Shown: positions 8,953 through 16,654 of the stretch, in pieces
Layout of the letters: each line of letters starts with the position of its first letter
How positions within the stretch are numbered: position 1 is the stretch's first letter
Assembly (NCBI RefSeq): GCF_902859705.1
Contig: NZ_CADIJO010000011.1
Location: 1-64,000 of the forward strand
Origin: Achromobacter deleyi
GTDB taxonomy: Bacteria > Pseudomonadota > Gammaproteobacteria > Burkholderiales > Burkholderiaceae_B
Reading direction: 5' to 3'
Length of the DNA stretch: 64,000 bases
The notes under the pieces: model-generated
The model's database searches: none
Told to the model about the DNA's origin: nothing
Seen by the model: only the letters and a program-made list of their open reading frames with translations
Made by a program: the position numbers and the translations under genes

Positions 8953-9120
8953 CTAAAAACCGCACAGTGAGGCCAGGTTTTCCCAGTGGATCTGCATCTC
9001 GGGCGTGGTGTAGCCCCAGAAGGCCAGGCCCAGCACCAGCGCCAGCGCGGCCCAGCCGGCCACGCGCCAGCCGGTGTGGCGTCTGGGCGAAGCGGGCGGC
9101 GAGGCTGGCGCGGGATTCAT
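8953..9120 (-). CDS. Small single-pass membrane protein of unknown function (55 aa)
   Basis: An ATG-initiated frame encodes 55 residues, beginning MNPAPASPPASPRRH. One hydrophobic helix follows (WRVAGWAALALVLGLAFWG) and then a short polar tail ending ENLASLCGF. Positively charged residues precede the helix, suggesting a cytoplasmic N-terminus. It begins 16 bp after the MFS transporter stop codon on the same strand, so it is probably co-transcribed with it. I recognise no family. The alternative is a chance frame, but the clean Ala/Pro leader plus transmembrane segment and the operon-like spacing favour a real gene. Confidence 0.5.
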   Translation of the reverse strand: MNPAPASPPASPRRHTGWRVAGWAALALVLGLAFWGYTTPEMQIHWENLASLCGF

Positions 9121-9136
9121 GGCGGACCCGGGGTGA

Positions 9137-10342
9137 TTACGCGGACGCGGCAGCCGGTTGCGTCACCGGTTGCTCGCGCACCGGCAGGCACAGCAACGCG
9201 GCCACCACCGCCAGCACCACGCCCAGCCACCAGACCAGGTCGTAGTTGCCGGTCGTGGCATAGGCATAGCCGCCCAGCCACACGCCGATGAAACTGCCCA
9301 ACTGGTGGCCCAGGAACACGATGCCGGACAACGTGGCCGCATAACGCAGGCCGTAGATCTGCCCGATCAGCCCCTGGGTCAGCGGCACGGTGCCCAGCCA
9401 GAACAGGCCCATCCAGGCAGCAAAGGCATACAGCACCCAGGGCGACAGCGGCATCCACAACAACAGCAGGATGCCGAAGGCGCGCATGCCGTAGACCACC
9501 GCCAGAAGCCGCTTCTTGCTGTATTTGCCACCCAGCTTGCCGGCGTAGAACGAGCCCAGCACATTGAACAGGCCGATCAACGCCACGGCGGTGGCGCCCT
9601 GCCCCGGCGTCAGGCCGCCGTCGGTGACGTAGGCCGGCAGGTGCAGCGTGATGAAGGCCGTGTGGAAGCCGCAGACGAAATAGCTCCAGAACAGGAAATG
9701 GAACGACGGATGGCGCACGGCTTGGCGCACCGCGGCCGCCAGCGATTGCTGCGGTCCGCCTTGCGCTTGCGGCCGGCCGCGCAGGAAATACGCCAGCGGC
9801 GCGGCGCAGGCCACGAACAGCGACAGCACCCACAGCGCGCCCGGCCAGTCCAGCCCGGAGATCAGCACCTGGCCGGTCGGCACCACTGCAAACTGGCCCA
9901 GCGAACCGCCCGCGCTGGCAATGCCCATGGCCGTGCTGCGGTAAGCCGGCGGCACGGCGCGCGCCACCACCGGCAGGATCACCGGGAACGTGGTGCCCGC
10001 CTGGCCCAGCCCGACCAGCACGCCCGCGCTGAGGTACAGCGTGGCCTCGTCGGTGGCGAAACGCGTGCCGATCATGCCCAGCATGTACAGCACCGCGCCC
10101 AGCGCGATGGTGCGGCCGGACCCATAGCGGTCGGCCAGGATGCCCATGAAGATACAGGCCACGCCCCAGACCAGGTTCTGCAGCGCGAAGGCCATGGAGA
10201 AAACGTCGCGGCCCCAGCCATGGGCCAGTCCCATCGGCTGCATGAACAGGCCGAAGGTGGCGCGCACGCCCATGGCCAGAAGCACGACCAGAGTGCCCAA
10301 AACGAGGGTGCGCACGGAAAGCGTATCGGTATTGCCAGACAT
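9137..10342 (-). CDS. Major facilitator superfamily (MFS) transporter
   Basis: The 401-residue polytopic membrane protein has about 12 hydrophobic segments. The MFS loop 2-3 motif is present near residues 70-78 (GILADRYGSGRT), and a central cytoplasmic loop with polar residues (RGRPQAQGGPQQ) lies near 190-200. It resembles the OFA/monocarboxylate-like MFS branch; the substrate cannot be told from sequence. It is divergent from the nitronate monooxygenase gene, with about 190 bp between them that includes a MarR-type palindrome, so the two genes could share regulation. The ATG at 10342 is used. Confidence 0.88.
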   Translation of the reverse strand: MSGNTDTLSVRTLVLGTLVVLLAMGVRATFGLFMQPMGLAHGWGRDVFSMAFALQNLVWGVACIFMGILADRYGSGRTIALGAVLYMLGMIGTRFATDEATLYLSAGVLVGLGQAGTTFPVILPVVARAVPPAYRSTAMGIASAGGSLGQFAVVPTGQVLISGLDWPGALWVLSLFVACAAPLAYFLRGRPQAQGGPQQSLAAAVRQAVRHPSFHFLFWSYFVCGFHTAFITLHLPAYVTDGGLTPGQGATAVALIGLFNVLGSFYAGKLGGKYSKKRLLAVVYGMRAFGILLLLWMPLSPWVLYAFAAWMGLFWLGTVPLTQGLIGQIYGLRYAATLSGIVFLGHQLGSFIGVWLGGYAYATTGNYDLVWWLGVVLAVVAALLCLPVREQPVTQPAAASA

Positions 10343-10481
10343 GATTGTTGTTATTGATGAAGAGAGACGCCCCCTCCTCGGGACGATCCGGCCGCAAGCC
10401 GGACCTTCACATGATAATCAAATCGCCCACCCGTCCCGGCAATAACCGCGTCGCCATGAATGGCGTCCGCCTTCGAATATA

Positions 10482-10496
10482 GTTGATTTTATCAAC
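10482..10496. promoter_or_regulatory. Palindromic operator candidate, copy 1 of 3
   Basis: GTTGATTTTATCAAC is a perfect 6+3+6 inverted repeat 41 bp upstream of the chosen start codon of the nitronate monooxygenase gene. It matches the palindromes at 15038-15052 and 19149-19163 in size and core. A MarR-family gene lies between those two copies. Binding by that MarR protein is an inference. Confidence 0.65.
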
Positions 10497-10536
10497 CAAA
10501 TATTCCAGAATGGGATTTTCTCCAGACAAGAAGACC

Positions 10537-11490
10537 ATGACGCTGCAGACCCCGTTGACCCGCTTGCTGGGCACGCGCTATCCGATCATCCAGGGCGGCA
10601 TGAGCTGGGCCTCGTCCAATGCGGCGCTGGCGCTGGCGGTATCGCGTGCCGGCGGGCTGGGCGTGATCGCCGCCGGCCCGATGTACCCCGACGTGCTGCG
10701 CGCCGCCATCCGCGACGTGCGCGACGGCACCGACGCGCCCTTCGCCGTCAACATTCCGCTTTACAACAAGCGCGCGCAGGAACACATGGACATCGCCATC
10801 GGCGAAGGCGTGCCGGTCATCATTGCGTCCCAGGGCGGCCCGCAGAAGCACATCGGGCGCGCACGCGAAGCGGGCATCAAGTGGTTGCAGGTCATTGCCA
10901 GCCCCGAGCATGCCGCCAAGGCGCAGGCGGCGGGCGTGGATGCCGTGATCGCCGTGGGCTTGGAAGCCGGCGGCCACCCTGGTCCGGACGAGATCGGCCT
11001 GCAAGTGCTGGTGCGCGCGGTGGTGCGCCGTGTGACGGTGCCGGTGGTGGCGGCTGGCGGCATCGCCGACGGCGCGGGCATCGCCGCCGCGCTATGCCTG
11101 GGCGCGGCAGGCGCGCAATTGGGCACCCGCTTCCTGTTGACGCCCGAAGCCGGCGTCTGCGACGCCTACAAAGACGCCGTGCTGGCGGCCGGCGTGGCCG
11201 ACACGACCTTGGTAGGCCGCGGCCGTTCGCCGGTACGCATGCTGCGCAATGCCTTCGCGCACGACTACCTGGCCGCCGAACGTGGCGGCGACGCCGCCGC
11301 GCTGGACGCGATGTTTGCGGCAAGCTCGCTGAAACAGGCCGCCTTCGACGGCGACGTGCAAGGCGGCAAGGTCGAGGCCGGACAAAGCGCCGGGTTGATC
11401 GACAGCCTGCAACCGGCAGGCGCCGTCGTGGAACAACTGGTGGCTGAAACGCGCGAGGCGCTCAAGCGCGTGGCGGCGTTGGCGGAGTGA
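10537..11490 (+). CDS. Nitronate monooxygenase / 2-nitropropane dioxygenase family flavoprotein
   Basis: An FMN-dependent TIM-barrel enzyme of the NMO/FabK superfamily. It would oxidise alkyl nitronates, or reduce an enoyl thioester in FabK-like members. The product has the N-terminal PIIQGGMSW FMN loop, the catalytic-His segment VGLEAGGHPGP, and the phosphate-binding VVAAGGIADG and GAQLGTRF segments. Its length of 317 residues from the ATG at 10537 is normal. That start is preferred because family homology begins at MTLQTPLTRLLGTRYP. An in-frame ATG at 10510 and a TTG at 10483 lie upstream, but the latter is inside the operator palindrome. The shared operator suggests co-regulation with the CoA-thioester cluster downstream. 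Confidence 0.88.
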   Translation: MTLQTPLTRLLGTRYPIIQGGMSWASSNAALALAVSRAGGLGVIAAGPMYPDVLRAAIRDVRDGTDAPFAVNIPLYNKRAQEHMDIAIGEGVPVIIASQGGPQKHIGRAREAGIKWLQVIASPEHAAKAQAAGVDAVIAVGLEAGGHPGPDEIGLQVLVRAVVRRVTVPVVAAGGIADGAGIAAALCLGAAGAQLGTRFLLTPEAGVCDAYKDAVLAAGVADTTLVGRGRSPVRMLRNAFAHDYLAAERGGDAAALDAMFAASSLKQAAFDGDVQGGKVEAGQSAGLIDSLQPAGAVVEQLVAETREALKRVAALAE

Positions 11491-11989
11491 CCTATATGAG
11501 ACCGTGCCTCTTGCGCCGCGAGGGCTCCTATTCAACTCCTCGGAGATGACCAAAAGTAGGTGGCAATTTGCGGCGCTCTCGCTCGAAAGAGGGCGCAGGC
11601 CAATCGATGCCTACCGTCAATAGAACCAGCCGAAAGCGCGGTAAATCCAATTCGATATCAGAGAGCCCTGACATCGACAAAACATCCACAATGCTGCGCC
11701 TTTCGCTTGTCGGACGCAGAGACTCGTCAATATTCAGCAATACGTTCGTGGGCTTATCTCGCCATGAGATGCACTCGCGGCCACAAGTAGGGGATTTTGT
11801 AGCTCTGATCACATGCCGAGTTGAATCCATACAGGTAGGGGAATATCTTCAGTAGGATGAAGCACCTACAACGTATGTAATGTTAGAGGTACATCACGAC
11901 CCCAGGAAGACGCAATCAACAAAAATGTTGGAAAGCGGACTGTTTAACGCCGCTTCCGGGCTGCGGCACCTAGCCGCAGCCCGCCCGCC
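11491..11989. other. AT-richer gap with no assignable gene
   Basis: About 500 bp with visibly lower G+C than both neighbours. The longest frames are a 100-codon one on the minus strand (11528-11830) and a 95-codon one on the plus strand (11568-11855). Neither has a good ribosome binding site or a recognisable domain. The minus frame contains a plausible amphipathic stretch (GLSDIELDLPRFRLVLLTVG). It may be a remnant of an acquired gene. No transposase, terminal repeats or tRNA were seen. Confidence 0.5.
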
Positions 11990-12958
11990 TTACTTCTTCA
12001 TCAACCCCGCCGCCTGTACCAGCTTGCGCATGGCGGTCTGGTCTTTTTCCACGAATGCCGTGGCTTCCTGCGGTGTCATGTTCCACAGATCCACGCCCTG
12101 CGCCTGCATCAGCTTGGCGTATTCGGGATTGGCATTCACCTTCGCCACCGCGTCGTTCAGGCGTTGCAGCACCTCGGGCGGCGTGCCCTTGGGCGCGGCC
12201 AGGCTGTACCAGGACGCGGATTCGGCGCCCTTCACGCCGGATTCGGCCAGGGTTGGCACGTCGGGCAACAGCGGCGAACGCTTGTCGTTGGCGTACGCCA
12301 GCGCCTTCAGGCGGCCGCTGCGGATGAATTGCAGGCTGGCGGCCAGGTTCAGCACGGCCATGTCTACCTGCCCGCCCACCAGGTCATTGATGGCCGGCGC
12401 CGCGCCGCTGTAGGGAATGTGGACGATGTCCACGCCGGCGCGTTCGCGGAACAGTTCAGCGCCCAGGTGCGGCGAGCTGCCCGGGCCGGCCGAGGCGTAG
12501 TTGATGCGGCCGGGTTCCTTGCGCGCCATGGCGATCAACTGCTCGATGTTTTCTGCCTTCAGCGTGGGCCGCACCACCAGCATGTTGGGCTGGTTGGCGA
12601 CGATGGACACGAAGGCGAAGTCCTTGATGCCGTCGTACGGCGTCTGCTGCATGAGCGGCGTGACCACATGCGCGGCGGACGTGCCCAGCAGCAGCGTGTA
12701 GCCGTCGGGCTTGGCGCGGGCGACGAAGTTGGCGCCGATGGCGGCGCCGCCGCCCGCCTTGTTCTCGACGATGACGGTCTTGCCCAGCTGCTTTTCCAGC
12801 TCGCGCGCCAGGGCCCGGCCCAGCACGTCGGCGGGGCCGCCCGCGGCATAGGGGTTGACCAGCGTGATCGGTTGCGAGGGATACGAATCGGCCGCGACGG
12901 CCGAGGCGCTTAACGCGCCCGCCGCCGCGACGCATAACAGGCGCTGCAGAATCTTCAT
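11990..12958 (-). CDS. Bug-family (tripartite tricarboxylate transporter) periplasmic binding protein
   Basis: Secreted solute-binding protein of 322 residues. A signal peptide (MKILQRLLCVAAAGALSASAVAA) precedes the mature start near DSYPSQPITLVNPYAAGG. The family hallmarks are present: the YxxGGPADVLGR helix, GKTVIVENKAGGGAAIGA, YTLLLGTSA and INYASAGPGSSPHLGAE. Bug proteins bind carboxylates such as aromatic acids. The membrane TctA/TctB partners are absent here, which is common for this family in Bordetella relatives. It lies 115 bp downstream of the CoA-transferase gene on the same strand, so it probably supplies the pathway substrate. Confidence 0.93.
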   Translation of the reverse strand: MKILQRLLCVAAAGALSASAVAADSYPSQPITLVNPYAAGGPADVLGRALARELEKQLGKTVIVENKAGGGAAIGANFVARAKPDGYTLLLGTSAAHVVTPLMQQTPYDGIKDFAFVSIVANQPNMLVVRPTLKAENIEQLIAMARKEPGRINYASAGPGSSPHLGAELFRERAGVDIVHIPYSGAAPAINDLVGGQVDMAVLNLAASLQFIRSGRLKALAYANDKRSPLLPDVPTLAESGVKGAESASWYSLAAPKGTPPEVLQRLNDAVAKVNANPEYAKLMQAQGVDLWNMTPQEATAFVEKDQTAMRKLVQAAGLMKK

Positions 12959-13073
12959 GGGTTGTCTCCTGGAATATTGTTTTTTTGGGGGGGTGAATCA
13001 GGCAAGGCCCGGGGCGTCATGCCCCAAGGCCTTGATGCCTGCTGAAACGGAATACGCGCCTGGCACGGCAGTC

Positions 13074-14270
13074 CTAGATCGCGCCCTGCGCGCGCAAGGC
13101 TTCGATCTGCGCGGGCGACAGGCCCAGCCGCCCGCCCAGCACGCTGTCGGTGTGCTCGCCGAGCAAGGGCGGGCGCTCCAGCCGCGGATCGTCAAAACCG
13201 TCGAACTTGAACGGCACCGGCACGGCACCGAAGCGGCCGATGGACGGATGGTCGTAGCTGGCCACCATGCCGCGCGCCAGCACATGTTCGTTGTGCAGGA
13301 TCTCTTCCACATCCAGGATCGGCCCGGCCGGCACGCCGCGTGCATCGCAACGGCGGCACAGTTCGTCGCGGGTCAGCCGCGCCGCGGCGGCCGACAGGCC
13401 GGCCATGACTTCTTCGCGGCGCGCCACGCGCACGGCGTTCTTCGCCAGGTCCGGGTCATCGGCCCACTGCGGCAATTCCAGCGCTTCGCACAGCGGCTTC
13501 CAGTGCTGGTCGCTGCCGGTGATCTGGACCCAGCGGCCATCGCCGCATTCGAACGCGGCGGACGGCACCCGCCCCGGGTGCTCGGTGCCCAGCCGCGGCG
13601 GCACTTCGCCCAGCGCGAAATAGCGTGCGGCGGCCAGCGACAGCAGACCCACCTGGCCATCGAGCATCGAGAAGTCGATATGGCAGCCCTGGCCCGAACG
13701 GGCCCGCCCCACCAACGCGGACAGGATGCCGATGGCAGCCCACAGGCCCGACGTCAGGTCGCTGACCGGCAGGCCCGGCTTGACCGGGCCGCCGCCGCGT
13801 TCCCCCGTCAGGCTCATGATGCCGCCCATGGCCTGGAACACGGTGTCGTAGCCCTTGCGCGGCGCATATGGCCCAGTCATGCCAAAACCGGTGCACGAGA
13901 AATAGATCAGGCCGGGGTTGTCGGGCGCGATGTGGTCGCGGTCCAGGCCGTACTTCGCCAGTGTGCCCACGGGGAAATTCTCGACCACCACGTCGCAGGT
14001 CTGCGCCAGGCGCCGGATCACCGCCTGGCCTTCGGGATGCCGAAAGTTCACCGTGACGGATTGCTTGCTGCGGTTGAAGGCCAGGTAGTAGGCCGATTCC
14101 GATCCGCCTTCGCCCTGCACTTTCGGTTCGAAGCCGCGCGTTTCGTCGCCGCCGCCGGGTTGCTCGACCTTGATCACATCGGCCCCCAGCTCGGCCAGGA
14201 TCATCGACGCAAACGGGCAGGCCAGCACGCGCGACAGGTCCAGGATGGTGACCCCATCCAGCGGCCTCAT
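13074..14270 (-). CDS. Family III CoA-transferase (CaiB/BaiF)
   Basis: Transfers CoA between carboxylic acids through an aspartyl-CoA anhydride intermediate. The 398-residue product opens MRPLDGVTILDLSRVLACPF. It has the LGADVIKVEQPGGGDETR segment, and the family's catalytic-Asp region in YAPRKGYDTVFQAMGG. It ends with the SVLGGRLGLSPAQIEALRAQG signature. Its start codon overlaps the stop codon of the upstream hydratase gene (ATGA, 14267-14270), so the two are translationally coupled. The acyl substrate is unknown; context suggests it activates an acid using a CoA donor within the same pathway. Confidence 0.93.
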   Translation of the reverse strand: MRPLDGVTILDLSRVLACPFASMILAELGADVIKVEQPGGGDETRGFEPKVQGEGGSESAYYLAFNRSKQSVTVNFRHPEGQAVIRRLAQTCDVVVENFPVGTLAKYGLDRDHIAPDNPGLIYFSCTGFGMTGPYAPRKGYDTVFQAMGGIMSLTGERGGGPVKPGLPVSDLTSGLWAAIGILSALVGRARSGQGCHIDFSMLDGQVGLLSLAAARYFALGEVPPRLGTEHPGRVPSAAFECGDGRWVQITGSDQHWKPLCEALELPQWADDPDLAKNAVRVARREEVMAGLSAAAARLTRDELCRRCDARGVPAGPILDVEEILHNEHVLARGMVASYDHPSIGRFGAVPVPFKFDGFDDPRLERPPLLGEHTDSVLGGRLGLSPAQIEALRAQGAI

Positions 14271-15001
14271 CGCACCGCTCCCTGGCGAAAGCCGCGCATG
14301 ATGACGTTGGCGTCGCGGCCCACGCCCAGCGCCTCGGCCAGGCCCAGGTCGGCCGTGCGGTGGAATGCACGCTTGGTCAGCCCCATGGCTGCCGGTTCCC
14401 AGCCGGCCAGGCGCTGCGCCATGGCCAACGCCTGATCCAGCACCTGCGCGGCGGGCGCGACGCGGTTGGCGATGCCCAGCGCCAGGGCCCGGGCGCCGTC
14501 GATCGGCTCAGCCATCGCCACCAGTTCAAAGGCGTGCTTGCGGCCCACCTGGCGCACCAGGTTGGCCATGACCACCGCGGCCACGATGCCGTGGCGCAAC
14601 TCGGGATAGCCGAAGCGCACGTCGTCGGCCATCACCGTCAGGTCGCAAGCCAGCGCCAGGCCGGCGCCCCCGCCCAGCGCGTTGCCGTGCACCGCGCCCA
14701 CCACGGGCGTGGCCATGCGCGAGAACACCAGGTGCAGGTCGGTAGTCAAGTCGGCGCGGCGCAGCACGGCATCAGGTTGCTCCAGCGTCAGGGCCGAGAA
14801 TTCCGTGGTGTCGGCGCCGGCGCAGAACGACTTGCCGTTGCCCGTCAGCACCACCGCGCGCACCGCGGCGTCCTGGTCCGCCTGCCGCAGCGCGTCCAGC
14901 AGCGCCGTGGTCAGCGCCGTGTTGAGCGCGTTGTGCTTTTCCGGGCGGTTCAACCGCAGCAGCCGGACGGCGCCCAGGTCTTCGATGATCAGTTCCGACA
15001 T
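14267..15001 (-). CDS. Enoyl-CoA hydratase/isomerase (crotonase) family protein
   Basis: 244-residue crotonase-fold enzyme acting on acyl-CoA thioesters. The oxyanion-hole segments are visible as NGKSFCAGADTTEF (near 60-73) and HGNALGGGAGLALACDL (near 105-121). At the second catalytic Glu position the sequence reads FGYPELRHGIVAAV, giving a Glu-containing YPEL as in hydratases. The ATG at 15001 is preferred to a GTG one codon earlier, because AAAGGATAT lies at good spacing. A 15-bp palindrome at 15038-15052 precedes it. It heads a three-gene unit with the CoA-transferase and the Bug protein. Confidence 0.92.
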   Translation of the reverse strand: MSELIIEDLGAVRLLRLNRPEKHNALNTALTTALLDALRQADQDAAVRAVVLTGNGKSFCAGADTTEFSALTLEQPDAVLRRADLTTDLHLVFSRMATPVVGAVHGNALGGGAGLALACDLTVMADDVRFGYPELRHGIVAAVVMANLVRQVGRKHAFELVAMAEPIDGARALALGIANRVAPAAQVLDQALAMAQRLAGWEPAAMGLTKRAFHRTADLGLAEALGVGRDANVIMRGFRQGAVR

Positions 15002-15037
15002 CACGGATATCCTTTGCCAATGGCGACTTGCAAATTA

Positions 15038-15052
15038 ATTGATTAAATCAAC
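15038..15052. promoter_or_regulatory. Palindromic operator candidate, copy 2 of 3
   Basis: On the minus strand this reads GTTGATTTAATCAAT, with TTGATT and AATCAA as perfect arms. It lies 37-51 bp upstream of the hydratase start codon and immediately downstream of the MarR gene. It matches the palindromes at 10482-10496 and 19149-19163. Confidence 0.65.
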
Positions 15053-15061
15053 AATAAGGGT

Positions 15062-15093
15062 AAAAAAAGGCGCGCGCCCCGCGCTCAGCGCGG
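15062..15093 (-). terminator. Possible terminator behind the MarR gene
   Basis: On the minus strand CCGCGC-TGA-GCGCGG (15079-15093), whose loop is the MarR stop codon, is followed by the palindrome GGCGCGCGCC and seven T residues (15062-15068). It would separate the MarR transcript from the downstream hydratase unit, which has its own operator. The stem is short, so this is tentative. Confidence 0.4.
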
Positions 15094-15621
15094 TTGCACG
15101 CCCCGGCCGCGGCGCGCGGGCACTTCCGCCTTGCACTCGTTCAGCATGTCCAACGCGTGGCCCGTCAGTTTGTCCAGCATGCGTTCCATGGCGTCGCGCT
15201 CGGCCTGCGTCAGCACCGACAGCATGGCCTCGTTGCGATCGACCGCCGCCGGGAACATCTCGTCGTACAGCGCCCGGCCCGCGCGCGTCAGATCCAGGCT
15301 GACACCGCGGCCATCCTGGCTGTCGGCGCTGCGCTGGATCAGGCCGCGCTCGATCAATTCGGAGACGGTGCGGCTGGCCTGGCTCTTGTCGATGTTGGCC
15401 TCGCGCGCCACGGTGTTCAGCGACATGTCCGGCGCCGCGCCGAGCAGCGCGATGATGCGCCATTCGCGCGGCCCCACGCCGTAGCGGCTTTCGTTCAGGC
15501 CCGCGGCGATGCGGCTGGACACATAGGCCAGGCGGTTCAGACGGTACGAGAACAGTTCCTTGAGCGCTTGCGGGGCGGGGCGCGCGGCGGTGGCAGGCTT
15601 GGATGCGGTTCGGGTGGCCAT
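15085..15621 (-). CDS. MarR-family transcriptional regulator
   Basis: 178-residue winged-helix repressor. The DNA-binding core is clear: WRIIALLGAAPDMSLNTVAREANIDKSQASRTVSELIERGL, split over about residues 53-95, then the wing DSQDGRGVSLDLTRAGRAL near 98-115. An Ala/Lys-rich N-terminal tail precedes it. The ATG at 15621 was chosen over one 24 codons upstream because homology to MarR proteins begins after it. The gene lies between the two arms of the CoA-thioester cluster, and three copies of one palindrome flank those genes. It is therefore the obvious candidate regulator. The likely ligand is an acyl-CoA or aromatic acid, by analogy with other catabolic MarR proteins; this is inference. Confidence 0.9.
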   Translation of the reverse strand: MATRTASKPATAARPAPQALKELFSYRLNRLAYVSSRIAAGLNESRYGVGPREWRIIALLGAAPDMSLNTVAREANIDKSQASRTVSELIERGLIQRSADSQDGRGVSLDLTRAGRALYDEMFPAAVDRNEAMLSVLTQAERDAMERMLDKLTGHALDMLNECKAEVPARRGRGVQPR

Positions 15622-15709
15622 GGCGAGACTCGTCAAATGCAGGGGAATACTAGGCGCGCACGGGGTGCGCGTTGCTGCCCGCATGATATACAAATGCGGC
15701 GCGCGGCCA

Positions 15710-16654
15710 TCACGCGGCCCCCGCGGCGGCGATCAGCGGATTGAACCCGCTTTGGGCCACCCGGCTGTGCAGCGCACGCCCCAGCACATCCTGGCAGTGC
15801 TGCGACACGGCGGGCAACGCCTGCAGGTCCAGCCCCGTGCGCACACCCATGGATTCGAACAGGTTGACCAGATCTTCGGTGGCGACGTTGCCGGTATGGC
15901 CGCCGCCGTAGCGCACCTTGGCCGGGTGGCCGCCGACCCCGCCGAAAGCGCAGTCGAAATACCTGACGCCCGCGTCCAGCGCGGCCACGTAATTGACCAG
16001 CCCGGTGCCGCGCGTGTCGTGAAAGTGCGCCACCGGCGTCACCTCGGGCGTCTCGCGCGCCATGCGGCCATACAGCGCCCGCACCGAGGCCGGCGTGGCC
16101 ATGCCAGTGGTGTCGCCCAAGGTCACGATGCCCACGCCCAGGGCCGCGAAACGGCGCACGTCCGCCAGCACCGCGTCCGGATCGACGGCGCCTTCGAAGG
16201 GGCAGCCGAACGCCACCGAGATCGTGCCGATCAGGCGAAAGCGGCCATCGGCCAGCCGTGCCATTTCGGCAATGTTGTCCCATTGCGCGGCGCGGTCGCG
16301 CTTGAGGTTGCGCGCCGAATGCGACTCGCTGGCCGAGACCAGCAGGCTGATTTCGTTGGCGCCGATGCCGGCGTCCAGATCGGTCAGCGCGCGTTGCACC
16401 GCGCGGGCGTTGGCGCAGGTGGCCTTGTACCAGGCGCCATCCCGTCGCGGCAGCGCGGCCAGCAGTTCGGTCGCGTCGGCGAACTGCGGCACGACCTTGG
16501 GGTTGGAGTACGAGGTGGCTTCGACCCGCTCGAACCCCAGCGCGGCGAAGCGGTCGATGAGGCCCGCCTTGACGTCCGTCGCGATGAAGTCGGGTTCATG
16601 CTGCAAGCCGTCGCGCGCGAAGCATTCGCACAGCACCACGTCGCGCGCGCTCAT
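15710..16654 (-). CDS. HMG-CoA lyase-like aldolase (DRE-TIM metallolyase)
   Basis: 314-residue TIM-barrel lyase that would cleave a 3-hydroxy-3-methylglutaryl-CoA-type thioester. The protein shows CECFARDGLQHEPDFI at the N-terminus, where the usual ExxxRDGxQ metal/catalytic motif is conserved. VTLGDTTGMATP lies near 178-189, and the metal-binding VAHFHDTRGTG with HxH-type ligands near 210-220. FGGVGGHP precedes the C-terminal loop. The ATG at 16654 overlaps the stop codon of the acyl-CoA synthetase gene, so they are coupled. The usual HMG-CoA lyase catalytic cysteine loop (GCPYA) is not obvious, so the exact thioester is uncertain. Confidence 0.85.
   Translation of the reverse strand: MSARDVVLCECFARDGLQHEPDFIATDVKAGLIDRFAALGFERVEATSYSNPKVVPQFADATELLAALPRRDGAWYKATCANARAVQRALTDLDAGIGANEISLLVSASESHSARNLKRDRAAQWDNIAEMARLADGRFRLIGTISVAFGCPFEGAVDPDAVLADVRRFAALGVGIVTLGDTTGMATPASVRALYGRMARETPEVTPVAHFHDTRGTGLVNYVAALDAGVRYFDCAFGGVGGHPAKVRYGGGHTGNVATEDLVNLFESMGVRTGLDLQALPAVSQHCQDVLGRALHSRVAQSGFNPLIAAAGAA

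Noticed and set aside
6195-9245. 1016-codon plus-strand open frame opposite the AddB-like gene
   Set aside because: Same shadow effect of high third-position GC; His/Gln/Arg-rich translation without motifs.
10510-10539. Upstream starts (10483 TTG and 10510 ATG) for the nitronate monooxygenase gene
   Set aside because: The TTG lies in the operator palindrome and family homology starts at the ATG at 10537; the 10510 ATG cannot be fully excluded.
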